This document shows positions 51,001 to 61,700 of a stretch of 64,000 bases of DNA, piece after piece (the first letter of the stretch is position 1; the number at the start of each line of letters is the position of its first letter). The notes under the pieces are model-generated. The model did no database searches and had not been told where the DNA came from. It worked only from the letters and a program-made list of their open reading frames with translations. This DNA is from Yamagishiella unicocca. Taxonomy: Eukaryota; Chlorophyta; Chlorophyceae; Chlamydomonadales; Volvocaceae. Where the stretch lies: positions 372,001 to 436,000 of the forward strand of contig BDSL01000039.1 in NCBI GenBank assembly GCA_003116995.1, read 5' to 3'. A program made the position numbers and the translations under genes.

Positions 51001-54000
51001 CCCGGCCAGTGTGATGGTGTTTGATTTCATGTTCCGACGCAGGAAGAATGAACGTAATCCCTACCGGTCCTCCAGCTGGTCTGGCCTGGGGGTTACCGGT
51101 ATCCAGCTGGGCTGGGTGCAACACGCCGCAAGCGTGTGCGGATCGTAGGGGCGTTATGCAACGCCGACAGGCATTGAGAGTATGTCGCCCAGTTAACCAA
51201 CTCCCCCGGCCACTGGATGGATCCGAGGAAGTTACGATACCGGCTGATTTGTTGTCGTGTGACAAAAGGACCGCAACGACGCATGGTAGCGGCAGACCGA
51301 GCGGAACGAGGCACACGGTGGCAGAAGCGGGTGCCATCGTCAACGACTAAGCTATCTTGACAAACACGGTAACCCCTTTCCGTTCTGTTACGCGCTGCCC
51401 AAAGTGTCCACGGCTGTGGTGACAAGGGCGGACACAGTCCCGATCGAGACAGGCAAGGAGGGGCACCATGGGCCGAAAACATGGATCTAGGCCCCAACGT
51501 TGTGTCGCAAGGTTGCGAGTTTGTTCATCAAGAGGCAAACAAAGAAGAAACCTCAAAAACCCCAGGCAACATGCAACTCGAATCTAATCCCAGACGCCCC
51601 GAAACGCCTGCTACAAACCCCTGCTCGTCCAACATCAGGACACGCAATACAAGGGTGACGGCGATGCTGTGTGGGGGATTGTCGCCCAGTTAACCAACTC
51701 CCCCGGCCACTGGATGGATCCGAGGAAGTTACGATACCGGCTGATTTGTTGTCGTGTGACAAAAGGACCGCAACGGCGCATGGTAGCGGCAGACCGAGCG
51801 GAACGAGGCACACGGTGGCAGAAGCGGGTGCTATCGAGCGAGCAGCTGCACCTTCATCCAAACCTCGACCATGTGTGTCATGGTCGAGGATAACGTGATC
51901 GGCTCATGCGGACGGCCCCGCTGCGCTGACAACGGTCCCCGGTTCCGTATGTTGCCCCTTACCGCAGCCCGCAGCCTCCCAGTGCCCTGCCACCTACCCT
52001 TCAAGCTCGCCCACTGGGGCCACCTACCCTTCAAGCTCGCCCACTGGGGTAACCCGCTGAGTGCCGCCGCCAGCGCCGCGCACACCTCTCGCTGGCAGAC
52101 CCCGTGGCGGCCGCAGCACGCCACCAGTGCCGCCACCACCCCACTGCGCCGCCGGCGCAGCAGGTCGGGCAGCAGCCCCACCAGGCCCTCGTACATGGTC
52201 TTGGCCTGTACGGCAGGCCGCACGGCAGGCGCACACAGCAGGGATCAGCTTCAGGCGGTGCCAGCATGCGACAGGACCTCCTGGGGAGTGGCTTTGAATC
52301 GCAAGAACAGGCATGTGGGAGGGAAAGGCAGCTGCCGCCTATAGGTACCGTTCAAGGCCACTTCGCTAGCTGAGCTATTTTCATTTGCAGTTGGGTGCCG
52401 CATGCTGCACCACACCCACCATCGCACCGTACGCTGCACCACACCCACCATCGCGCCGCACGCTGCACCACACCCACCATTTCCTTCGAGGGCGTCGCCG
52501 CCAGCGCGGCCTGGACCACGAAGTTGGCCGAGGCGTGATGCGCCAGCTCGGCCAGGCGGGGCGACAGGAACCGCCGGAAGAACTCTTCCAGCAGCGGCCG
52601 CGGCAAGACCTGTAGGCTCGTCACACGGGCAGGGAATGATCAACATGTGACGCCGTGTCTGGTAACGGCGATTGCAGGCCAGGTGACCCTCGTCTGCCCA
52701 TATCGTCCGCCACTGCAGCCCTACAGGCACCCCATTGCGGTGGGCCGGGTCCCCACCCGCGACTAGCACTAGCATGTATGGTGAGTGTCAGCAGTCCTGC
52801 AGATGCGCGGCGGCTCAGTATTAGACTCAAGCTACATAGTTCATGGAGAATCGGTAGGCAGGTTATCATCACTGCCGCCGCGCACTGCTCATTCAATTGC
52901 ACTAGCCCGTTGCCTCACTCCCGCCCGTTGCCTCCTGCCCGCTGCCTCCTGCCCGATCCGCCATTAAACCTCCCATGTGCCCGCACATCCACAAACCCCG
53001 AAGGCGTTGTTTTACTCTTTTCTTCCAAAGGAAGGAACAACGAAACAAAAAACGCTCCGTTATTCTCGTTTCTTCAAAAAAAAACGCTTACATCCCCCAA
53101 GTACGCCCCCGCGCCGCAGACCTCCCGCCTTTCCCAGAACGATCCAGACTTCTATCCGGCTCTCGACACGTTCCACTGCCACACAGCTTTTCCCTAGAGC
53201 TCCCATACGCCGGTAGCGTCCCCTCAGCCCACATCTATCTCTCGGTTCCTGGCCCGCATCCACCAATCCATGGGTCCAATGTCCCGTTGGGCCCACCGAA
53301 TTATCACTAACCCATGGGTCTGCCGACCCTCCACCCACCTGCAGCAGGACCTCCACCAGGTGGCTCGTGGTGGGGTCAGTCAGCATCGCCGTCACCTCCT
53401 CCTCGCCACACCCTTCCAAAACTGCCCCCGCGCCGTTCTTGGTGCTGTCATTGAAGGTGGTGGCTCCCAGCAGTGCCGGAACCAACTGCCGCAACGATTG
53501 CCTAGAGGTGTACGGACAGGATGGGGCGAGGCGGTGCGCGAGGTACATGTGAATGGGCGGGGGGGCACTAGCATGTATGGTAAGTGTCAGCAGTCTTGCA
53601 GATGCGCGGCGGCTCAGTATTAGACTCAAGCTACATAATTCATGGAGAATCGGTAGGCAGGTTATCATCACTGCCGCCGCGCACTGCTCGGTCAGATGCG
53701 CTAGCTCGCTGCCTCATCCACACGCGCTGCCCCTCCCAATATGGGAGGGCACGAGGGAGGGAGTGATCGTGCAGCGGTGGTCTCTGGGACCGGAGCCATT
53801 CATGTTTCAAACTCCTCACCGCGAGGGTGAGTGAAAGGCAGGAGGCAGGCACCGCGAGGCAGGCTAGGAAGGAGGCTTCTCAAGCGACTCACGTTTCCGC
53901 CTGCCCGCGCCCGGCTGGCGCGCCTTCCATGTAACGCCAAGAGGGCTCTCGGCCTATCACAACCGGCACCCCCCCACGCCCATGGCCGCACACGCTTCAA

Positions 54001-55784
54001 TCGCACACACCTGTCGCTCGATGCTGCCCGCAGCAGCGCCTGTAGGAAAGGGCAGGCGTACGGATGGTAGACTAGCTCCGAAACCGTTGGACCCACGAAA
54101 TCGTCGCTGCAGATCACCGCGGTGAAGCGGCTAACCAGCTCTGGTAGACGGCACGGCGGTGGCTCATCGGCGCCGCTAGTGCCCAGGAGCTCAGCCGCGA
54201 GCGCGGCGGCGGCGGCGGCCTTCCCGCCCCCGCCAACAGATGCCGGTGCGCCCTGACCCAGCTTGGCAGCTAGGCCCTTGGGAGCCTCCCCCTTGCTGCG
54301 CTGCACATGAACCGGCGATAGGGTTTTAGGATTCTAACGGAACAGTCTGCAACAGTCTGCTGCGGGTGGGGGCTGGTTGGGCCTAGGTAAGTGCAGTGTA
54401 CCTGGCATCCGACTGGGTCACCCACTGGACCGGCCGACCCAGTTTGTTTTCCGACGTCCTGTGCCTTCCCCGTAGCTATCCGAGCTGTCAACCCACCTTG
54501 TTCTCAAGCCCCGGTAGCTGCTGCTGTTGCTGCTGCTTGCTGGGCGGGGGCAGCACGTTGCGCCCAACCAGCAGGCACAGCAGGCGGCGCACGACGTGGG
54601 TGGCGTAGCGGTCCGTCACGTAGTCGTACAAGTGTGGGCAGATCGTATCCGTCAGCAGAGTCAGCACCTGTCAGGTGTGACAGGTCCGCAAGGAAGGGGG
54701 GTGGCGGGGGTCGGAAGCACTCATGATCCATGTATTGTCCTTCCAACGTCTGTTTCGGTGTCAGGCGATGCGCCCAATGGCGTTCTACCATATGTTCTGG
54801 GCCCACTAAAACAGTCACTACGGTACTACTACTTCGTGTCGTACACGCACCCGCTGGAACTCGCCGTATTCGTCCTCCGACATCAGATCCAGCTGTCCCT
54901 CCAGTCGTACAAGGAGCTTTTCGACCGCGTGGGAGCCGAAGGGGCTTGCGAATCAGGGTTGAGGGGGGAGAGGCAGGCGGAAATTGCATTTCAGAAGGTT
55001 GGACAGCACCGCCTGTGTGAAGAGGAAGATGGGCGCTGCGTATCAAGAACAGAACAGCCAGCAGGAGGCCGTACGGCCACAAAACGCAGTGTACCAGTGA
55101 GGAGAGCTCCACCCGCGATGCGTGTTGTCAAGAGAGTGTGGTGTTGTACCGATGCGGAAGATGCACTCCGTTTCACCACCTGTAACTACGACAGGTCTAA
55201 CGATATCAACACGCTGTACAAAAACGAAAACCTGCTAACCAGTGGCGCTGACCAGCCAGCTGGGCACATCACTTGGGGGACGTTCCATCCGGTAATGATC
55301 ATACTCGGCGCGACTCCAAATTGGGCAAAGAATGTGTACGCACCATATATAATTGAAGAGACGCTCACCTGCTGACAAGCTCGAAGAAGCCGTCGACATC
55401 CGAGACGGAAGTAAGGAACTTCAGTAAATGTTGGGCCTGTGCCGCAGCCATTAGTGTCTCCACATGGCGGCTACAAACAGGGTCGCCAGCTACCTTCAGC
55501 TCTTTCCCCGCAATCTCCTCTAGCACATTCCCGACCAGGAGCGCGCGCTCCTCATCGTCGACCAGCGTCTTGAAGTGTGTTACAACCTCGTCTAGGTATG
55601 TGGAAGTTTCCTCATTGACTAAGGACCTGGAACGCTTTCCACGGGACCTGCCCTCGGGCTCTTCATCGTTGCCGCCGCCGATGTCGACGGCGGCCGCCTG
55701 CTCGACAGCCGCAGCGGGAGCGTCAGCTGGGACCTCCTCAACAGCCTCCTTTTCCGCATCCTGCCTTTGCCGCTTAGTCCCCAT
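48085..55784 (-). CDS. NOP9: NOP9-like Pumilio-repeat nucleolar protein, ten exons
   Basis: NOP9 proteins (plant APUM23) bind pre-rRNA and act in 18S maturation in the nucleolus. Phase-consistent exons: 55784-55369, 54944-54851, 54667-54497, 54300-54011, 53501-53339, 52609-52478, 52205-52054, 49891-49726, 49350-49258, 48756-48085; about 782 residues. Puf-type helices recur: SPFGSHAVEKLL, TDRYATHVVRRLL, YHPYACPFLQALL, DPTTSHLVEVLL, HHASANFVVQAAL, ADPSGSRVLEALL, ASGSFLVETAY. The N terminus (MGTKRQRQDAEKEAVEEV) is charged, with a basic GKRSRS patch. The last exon carries YARDPEQWRRHAASASKTMD, as in Puf-A/NOP9 C termini, then about 200 Lys/Glu-rich residues typical of nucleolar proteins. The acceptor of exon 2 (CAAG/C) is the weakest junction. 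Two repeat families have inserted in its introns. Confidence 0.92.
48923..49056 (+). repeat. 134-bp dispersed repeat, copy A
   Basis: It runs from gtcgcccagttaaccaactc to gcggaacgaggcacac. Two other copies of equal length lie at 51183-51316 and 51680-51813, all antisense to NOP9 and all in its introns. Copies differ by only one or two bases. Confidence 0.95.
51183..51316 (+). repeat. 134-bp dispersed repeat, copy B
   Basis: Equal in length to copy A. It shares about 23 further bases (ggtggcagaagcgggtgc...) with copy C downstream, so B and C probably come from a longer common source. Confidence 0.95.
51680..51813 (+). repeat. 134-bp dispersed repeat, copy C
   Basis: It sits in the same NOP9 intron as copy B, about 500 bp away, in the same orientation. 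Open frames through the repeat are not supported as genes. Confidence 0.95.
52767..52917 (+). repeat. ~150-bp second NOP9 intronic repeat, copy 1
   Basis: It begins cactagcatgtatgg and passes through ttcatggagaatcggtaggc. The first 124 bp are almost identical to 53566-53689; the next ~27 bp are diverged. Confidence 0.92.
53566..53716 (+). repeat. ~150-bp second NOP9 intronic repeat, copy 2
   Basis: Same orientation as copy 1, placed in the next upstream NOP9 intron, so the NOP9 exon 53501-53339 lies between the two copies. Confidence 0.92.
54757..54830 (+). mobile_element. LINE 3'-end fragment
   Basis: tttcggtgtcaggcgatgcg followed by cccaatgg, ttctacc and gggcccact matches the LINE terminus in plus orientation, opposite to the other copies. 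It lies in a NOP9 intron. Confidence 0.65.
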
Positions 55785-56473
55785 CAGGATGCCATGCGCC
55801 GCACGATTGTTGGCAAAGAGTTTATATAGAGCAACCCGTTAGTCCTCTTCGCTGGAGAAAGAAGGAGTGCAGACAGCGAATGCTGAGCTTGGTAGTTATA
55901 TTGGCACAATGGTATGGGCAAGGATTAAGATGATGAGCTTTAGGCCAGGAGCTGCCGTACATTTTGTGGTAGCAGGCAATCAAGTGCACGGCAGCGTCTC
56001 GGCCAGAACAGCGTTGTGCCCGTAATGCGTATTAATACGCAGAGAGTACGCACGTATTAATACGCGGAATACGCGGCAGGAAAGTCGATAACGCCGCCCG
56101 CGTGTACGACCGTGTATTGAATACGCGGATAGGCTCCGAGACCGGACTGCGCCCCTCGCCAGTTTCGCACGGAGGCACGAAACCCGCGCCTCTCGTATTG
56201 CTCAAGTCATATCCCCTTTTATTGCGACCCACGTCACTGACCTTCTAACTGGTCGCAAACTCGCTGCCACATCGACATGTTGGCGGACAGCGCAGGCGCA
56301 AAGCGCCCGGGCCCGAAGTCTACGAATACTCTGCAAGACCACTTCTGCAGCGATGGTGCACACGATGCTCGGTCGAAGCGGCAGTTATCGATCCAGCTAG
56401 GTCGCCTGTAGGCAACTCTGCCCGCGACCACCCCGCCCCCCGCCCCCCCAACGCACGACTGGCCGCCCCGCAG
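55785..56473. promoter_or_regulatory. NOP9 upstream region with palindromic 12-mers
   Basis: This 0.7 kb lies upstream of the NOP9 start and before the dehydrogenase fragment. It holds repeated gcgtattaatacgc palindromes (56025-56075) and related gtattgaatacgcgg (56115-56130). I searched it for the Rossmann-fold start of the neighbouring dehydrogenase and did not find one. Confidence 0.45.
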
Positions 56474-56795
56474 GCCGCCGTGCTGCTGGTGCAGGAGGCT
56501 CTGCCCCACATGCTGCGCCGCCCGGGGTCGTCCATCGTGTTCGTGTCGTCCGTGACGGCCTTCAAGTGGGTGCAGCGCGGCGCGGGTACGGGGGAGGAGG
56601 TGCCGGGGTGCGGTAAGCGCATCTGCGGCCTGGCGCCCTTGCTGCTCCGCGCCTTGGCCTGTGTTTCGACGGCCCTAGGCGTCCTTGTTGTCGTGCCATC
56701 CTAATCACGCGCTGCCTCCCCCACTGCCGCTTCCCCGCAGCCCCCCGGAGCCCATCGCCATGTACGCCGTGTCCAAGACCGCGCTGCTTGGCCTG
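56474..56795 (+). pseudogene. Short-chain dehydrogenase/reductase fragment, two exons
   Basis: Exons 56474-56565 and 56741-56795 join in phase. They encode AAVLLVQEALPHMLRRPGSS, IVFVSSVTAFN and PPEPIAMYAVSKTALLGL. The catalytic Ser of the SDR family (VSS), the Tyr and Lys of YxxxK (YAVSK) and DHRS4-like context are present, about 49 residues in all. The NADP-binding GxxxGxG half should lie upstream and the C-terminal quarter downstream, but neither is recognisable between 55785 and 58700. Preserved splice sites indicate a partial DNA duplication, or a gene broken by insertion or rearrangement. A normal SDR is about 250 residues. Confidence 0.75.
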
Positions 56796-57276
56796 GTAAG
56801 CGCCAGCAACCTAGCCGCGCCACCACTGCAGCCCCACGAGCCGCTTCTTGTATGTCACGCCACGCACCACTGTGTGGCTCAACGCTAGTCGCCTCCTGCC
56901 TCCCACAACGCAGCCACGTTCAGCCGCTCCCCTTGTTGCTGGCGGGGCTGGAAGGGTGAACGTGCCTCTGTGTTGCCGTACGTGACCCTAGGCTTCCATC
57001 GCCGCGCCCAACTAGTACCTAGTATGATGTTGTGGGGGTGCGCGACGGCAAACCCGGGTTTATGTGTTCAGTGGTGTGCTGGTGGCTTAGGGACCTGGAT
57101 GGAGAAGGGGGCTTTTCTGGTATGTCGAGGGAGCAAGGCGAAGGGGCTGATGAGGGTGTGGGACGTTTTTTTACCAGCAGTGTATTTTCGGCCATCTCCG
57201 TGCCTGAGTGGGGATTCGTCGGTATCGTATCTTTGTTTTTTGCTTAAAGCCATGACTTGACATGGCGGGGTTGTTT

Positions 57277-57534
57277 GGCAAATTTTCGGTGTTATGGACA
57301 GGCTTGAAAATGAACCCGCAAACCCCATGCTTGTGGTAACCCGGACCCTGGGGGACTGAATGGGCAGGGGCGCGCGGAGGCAGTCTGGGTGCTTATGTTC
57401 CTCTGAAGTAGAGGGGGCTGGCACCCATGCCGCTGTGCTGCGTCGTCGGTCAGTCTCGGCTGGCTTGTAAAGCCATCACAACGGATTTGCTGGCCCCAAA
57501 CGCATGCAGGCGATTCGCTTGTACTTCGGCGGCT
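57277..57534 (+). repeat. Near-perfect inverted repeat, left arm (258 bp)
   Basis: Reverse complement of 57593-57850, with one clear mismatch in my reading (a/g in the ggaggcagtctggg region). The spacer is 58 nt (57535-57592). Transcribed from either strand it would give a very stable RNA hairpin. Confidence 0.97.
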
Positions 57535-57592
57535 TCGTCCAGGCGCCGTTGCTGATCCTCCTGATGCTCCTGGTTCAGCTCCGAGCTCGTCC

Positions 57593-57850
57593 AGCCGCCG
57601 AAGTACAAGCGAATCGCCTGCATGCGTTTGGGGCCAGCAAATCCGTTGTGATGGCTTTACAAGCCAGCCGAGACTGACCGACGACGCAGCACAGCGGCAT
57701 GGGTGCCAGCCCCCTCTACTTCAGAGGAACATAAGCACCCAGACTGCCCCCGCGCGCCCCTGCCCATTCAGTCCCCCAGGGTCCGGGTTACCACAAGCAT
57801 GGGGTTTGCGGGTTCATTTTCAAGCCTGTCCATAACACCGAAAATTTGCC
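57593..57850 (-). repeat. Near-perfect inverted repeat, right arm (258 bp)
   Basis: Partner of 57277-57534. The pairing ends sharply at 57277 and 57850. No obvious target-site duplication or transposase is seen. Possible identities are a fold-back element or a long hairpin small-RNA precursor. Confidence 0.97.
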
Positions 57851-58783
57851 GACAGGTCGGTATGACGGTATCCATGGCTGCCGTACCCGCCATTCCCATG
57901 TGAAGCTTTCTCAAAGTTAACGTACACAAGCTCTTCATGCAGCATGCCATTTCCAGCTGGTTCCATATTGTTCAACACAGACAAATGTAAGGAGGGCAGG
58001 TACCGGTATGATACAACGCCAAGGAAACAGGTGACCCACTAAGCATACATTGACCTTCAGCTGACGTTTATTATGGTTAGTAAGGATTAGTATAATTGCG
58101 GAAGCAAGCTTTCAACATGGCAGAAGTTCTTGTTGGCCGCGGGCGAGCACCGACACGAGGTGAGCCGCGCGAAAAAGTTTACTTATTTTTACTTGGGATC
58201 ATGTGAAATCATATAGCAATAGCAACTCCGTGTGGGCCTGAGATGCCGTTTGCCTCAAGGCGCATGGAATGGGCATCCAAAGTCAGCACATGATGGGCAT
58301 GGTGCGGCCATGAGAAGTTAATGGGTGCACGTTGGTGGCAGGCACTACCTGAACCCCAATAACTGTTGGGTACCATAGACACGGCGTTGTTCAACTGTGT
58401 CAACACGCGTTTCAAAGCCTAGGCCACAGGCACAGGCTTGGGCGGTATGCTGTGGAAGACGACTTGCGACCAAAGGACATCCGAATATGTGCGACGATTT
58501 GCGTACCCACCTTCTGAAGCTTTGACCCGCTGCCGCACCAGATACGCCGCCGAGGTTCCTTGGCGGTCACCTTCGCGAAGTCCCGGACCCATCTGCTGCG
58601 TCCAGCGTCACAGCAGGCAGCTCACCCGAGGCCATTGGGGCCAGACGGGCGAGGAGACCCGGCGAGGGCTCTAGCTCAGGCGGCGGGGTTGGATCAATCG
58701 GGACAGGCGCTGGGACAGCTGCATGCTCAGGGCATTCGAACGGCGGCAGCTCAGCTGTCGGATCCAACCGGCAGCCGTCTAGG

Positions 58784-61700
58784 ATGCTGGTAGCCATGGG
58801 CCTGCCATCCAGCCCTAGCCCGGACCACACGCAGCAAAGCCTGCCGCCCCTGGCACCAGGCGCCCAGTCCGGCGGGACACTTCACAGAAGCACCAGCGGC
58901 GGCAGCACCAGCCGCGCCGGCGGCGGCGCTGGCGCAACGGGTTGGGCAAGAGGCAACGGTACGACCAGCGGCATTGGCGGCGGGGCAACCGCGCCGTTGC
59001 GGAATCGGCTTGTGGCGGGTAGCACGCTGACGTCGGCGGCGGTGGACCGGCTGCGGCCGCCGGCTGCTGCAATGCCTCGGCCACGAGTCGCCGCCGCCGC
59101 TGCCAACAACGGCAGCAGTAGCGGCAGTGGGGTCGCTGGGGTCTCTAAAGTAGGCGCAGCCAACCGGCCGGGCGAGCGGCTGGCTCGGGGCTCCGCTGCG
59201 CCAACTGCTGGTGGCGGCAGCACGCTGGCAGCAGCCAGGCAGCAACCCCGACGCGGCGGCCCTGTGGCCGGTACGTTGGGGCTGGCATCGGACTGGGGCA
59301 TAAAGTGACCCGTGGGCCTTTCCTTGGGACTGGGGCGGCAAGGAGACCCGTGGACCGAGGAGGGAAAAACACAACTGGTATTGGGCTGGGTTGGGGACGC
59401 TTTCTCGGTATTCTAGGTCGAGCCTCTTCAGGAGGGGGGCCCGCCGGGGTGGGAAGAGAGAGAGGCAGAGAGAAGAGATCGAAGAGCTCAGGTCGGATGC
59501 TGCAGCTGCAGATCGTTAAGGGCAGCGTGTGTCTCCTTCATTCCTAAACCTAGAAACCATAAAATCCTTTTGCGTGCTGGTCACGCAGGGCCCGGCAGCG
59601 CGGCTGCGCGCGCCGCTGAGGCGCGCGCCGCCGCCGCCGAGTCGTTGATGGCGGCAGCCGCGTCGGCGGGTGAGGCCGATCGCGCTGGCGGTGATGACGT
59701 CACGGCGGTACCGGCTGACGGAGCCGACCTGTACCGCCAGCACGGCGAGGAGCCTCACTCGGGGCTGCTGCTGCGCCGGCCCTCGCGCCACCAACACCAG
59801 CAGCAAATACAGCAGCAACAACATCAGCAACAACTGCTGCAACACAACCTGCACCACTCCACTGCTAGCAGCCTCTCCTCAACTGGTTCCCCCTCCTCAT
59901 CCCAGGTCGCGCTGCGGCCCTCCTCTTCGTCGTCTCTCTCACTGCCCACGCCATCGCCGTCGTCGTCGGCGCCGCCGCCGCCGCCGCTTCCCACCGAACG
60001 CACCCCCCGCCCCGCCTCACCCTCGCCGACCACCACCACCACCGCCGCCTCGTCCTCGCCCTCGGTTTCCAACTCCTTCGTCGGCGGTCGACCGCTCTCC
60101 GCACGACTCAACGACAATGCGCTCTACCACCGGCAACAACCGCAACAACCACCACAACTACCACAACCGCAACAGCCGCCGCGAGATGCGCTTCCGGCTG
60201 GTATCGGAGCGCTGTCCATGTTCGGCCCGATCGCCGCCTCGCCCCTCCACCCCACCGTGCACCCATCGACCGCACGACCGCCCACCGCAGGAAACTCTCC
60301 GCCGGCGGCGGCGCTGGCGCCAGAGGCCTCCGTGCCCTCCCTGCGCGCCTTCGTTCCGCCCACGTACGACATTATGGCCCCTTCGGAGTCGGGCCAGGCC
60401 GGCTCCCCAGCCCACTCCCGGCCGACGTCGGCCCGTGGGTCGGTGGCGGAGGGGGCTGACGCCAGCAACCGCCGCGCGCCCGTGCCGTCGTTTGGGAGAT
60501 CCTTGCCGCCCGCACGGGAATCAGCATTGCCTTCATCATCAACAGCACCCTCAGCAACACCAAGAGCAGCGGCGGCAGTAGCCCGCGCACCATCGTCGGC
60601 GTCGGCGTCCGCGGCTACCTCGGCGGCAGCGAGGGCGGCAGCGCGGGTCGCGGCGGCGGCGCCGTCGCCGAGTGTACGGGCCGTGCCGGTGCGTGCCGCC
60701 GCCAGCCGACCGGTGCGCGCCGCAGCGGCGACGCCCTCCTCCGCTTCCACCGGGACGAGCTCAACAGCGGTCCGGCCGGCGCCTCGGGCCGCTGCAGGCA
60801 GGGTAGACTTGCCAGGCGCAGCGGGCGGCAACGACCGCGATGGCGGCGGCCGACGCACCAGCACCGAAACGGCTGGCGGCGGCGGCGGCGGGCGCAGCAC
60901 CGGCTCAGCCGTCCCGGGGGCGTCGGCTTTGGCGGCGTTCAACGCGCACTTGGATCTCTTGACTGCTCGGGATCCGTCGCCGCAGAGCCACGTCAGCGCC
61001 GACAGTGCCGGCAGCGGCGGCAGCGCCCACAGGCGCCGCCTGAGTCACGCCCACGGCGGCGTGGCGCAGGGTGGTTTTGGGGCTGGCGGCGCCGGCCTTC
61101 GAACCGCCGGTCGGCGGCGGGACACGGGATCCGGAGCCGACGCCGCGGCGGCGGTGCCGTACGCGCTGCCTTCCGCCGCCGGGAGTAGGAGCGGCGCCGG
61201 CGGCGCCTCCCGAGCCGCCGCGGCTACCGCCGCGACGCGCATGATGTATGACACGCATTTGTACGGAAGCGACGGCTCCGCTGATGGCGACGACGATGAC
61301 GGCGTCGGCTTGGGCTCGCGGCATGGAGCCTCGCTGCGGCCGCCGCAGCGATTGTTCCGCGTGCAAGTGAACCATGAGGCGGCGGATGCGACCACCTTCG
61401 GCCCGACGCGACCGGCCCGTCCGCCGCTGCCTCTGGCGCCGCCACTGCACCAACAACAACACCAGCAGCAGCAGTACCTGCAGCGCCGGCGCACGAACAA
61501 TGACGACGGAGTGGTCGGAGGCGTCATGGCGCTGGGCGGCGGCGCCGCCGGCGCCGGCTTTCAGGAGCGTTTCCTGGCTGACATGCGGCGGCGGGATACG
61601 GAGCGAGCGGCGCTGATGCAGCTGCTGATGGCGGGAGGCGAGGAGGAGCTGTTGCGGCAGGTAGACACGGGCGGCGTGAGGGGATCTCGGTGCTGGTCTA

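Larger units (their letters stand above)
56796..58783. other. Hairpin-bearing region without supported genes
   Basis: Apart from the 258-bp-arm inverted repeat at 57277-57850, this 2 kb contains only short unsupported frames. The part after 58400 may hold the promoter or 5' UTR of the gene that follows. Confidence 0.45.

Noticed and set aside
59824..60942. Minus-strand frames opposite the large E3-ligase exon
   Set aside because: These are antisense shadows of Ala/Gly/Pro-rich coding sequence; the plus strand has the splice signals and the downstream UIM/RING motifs.
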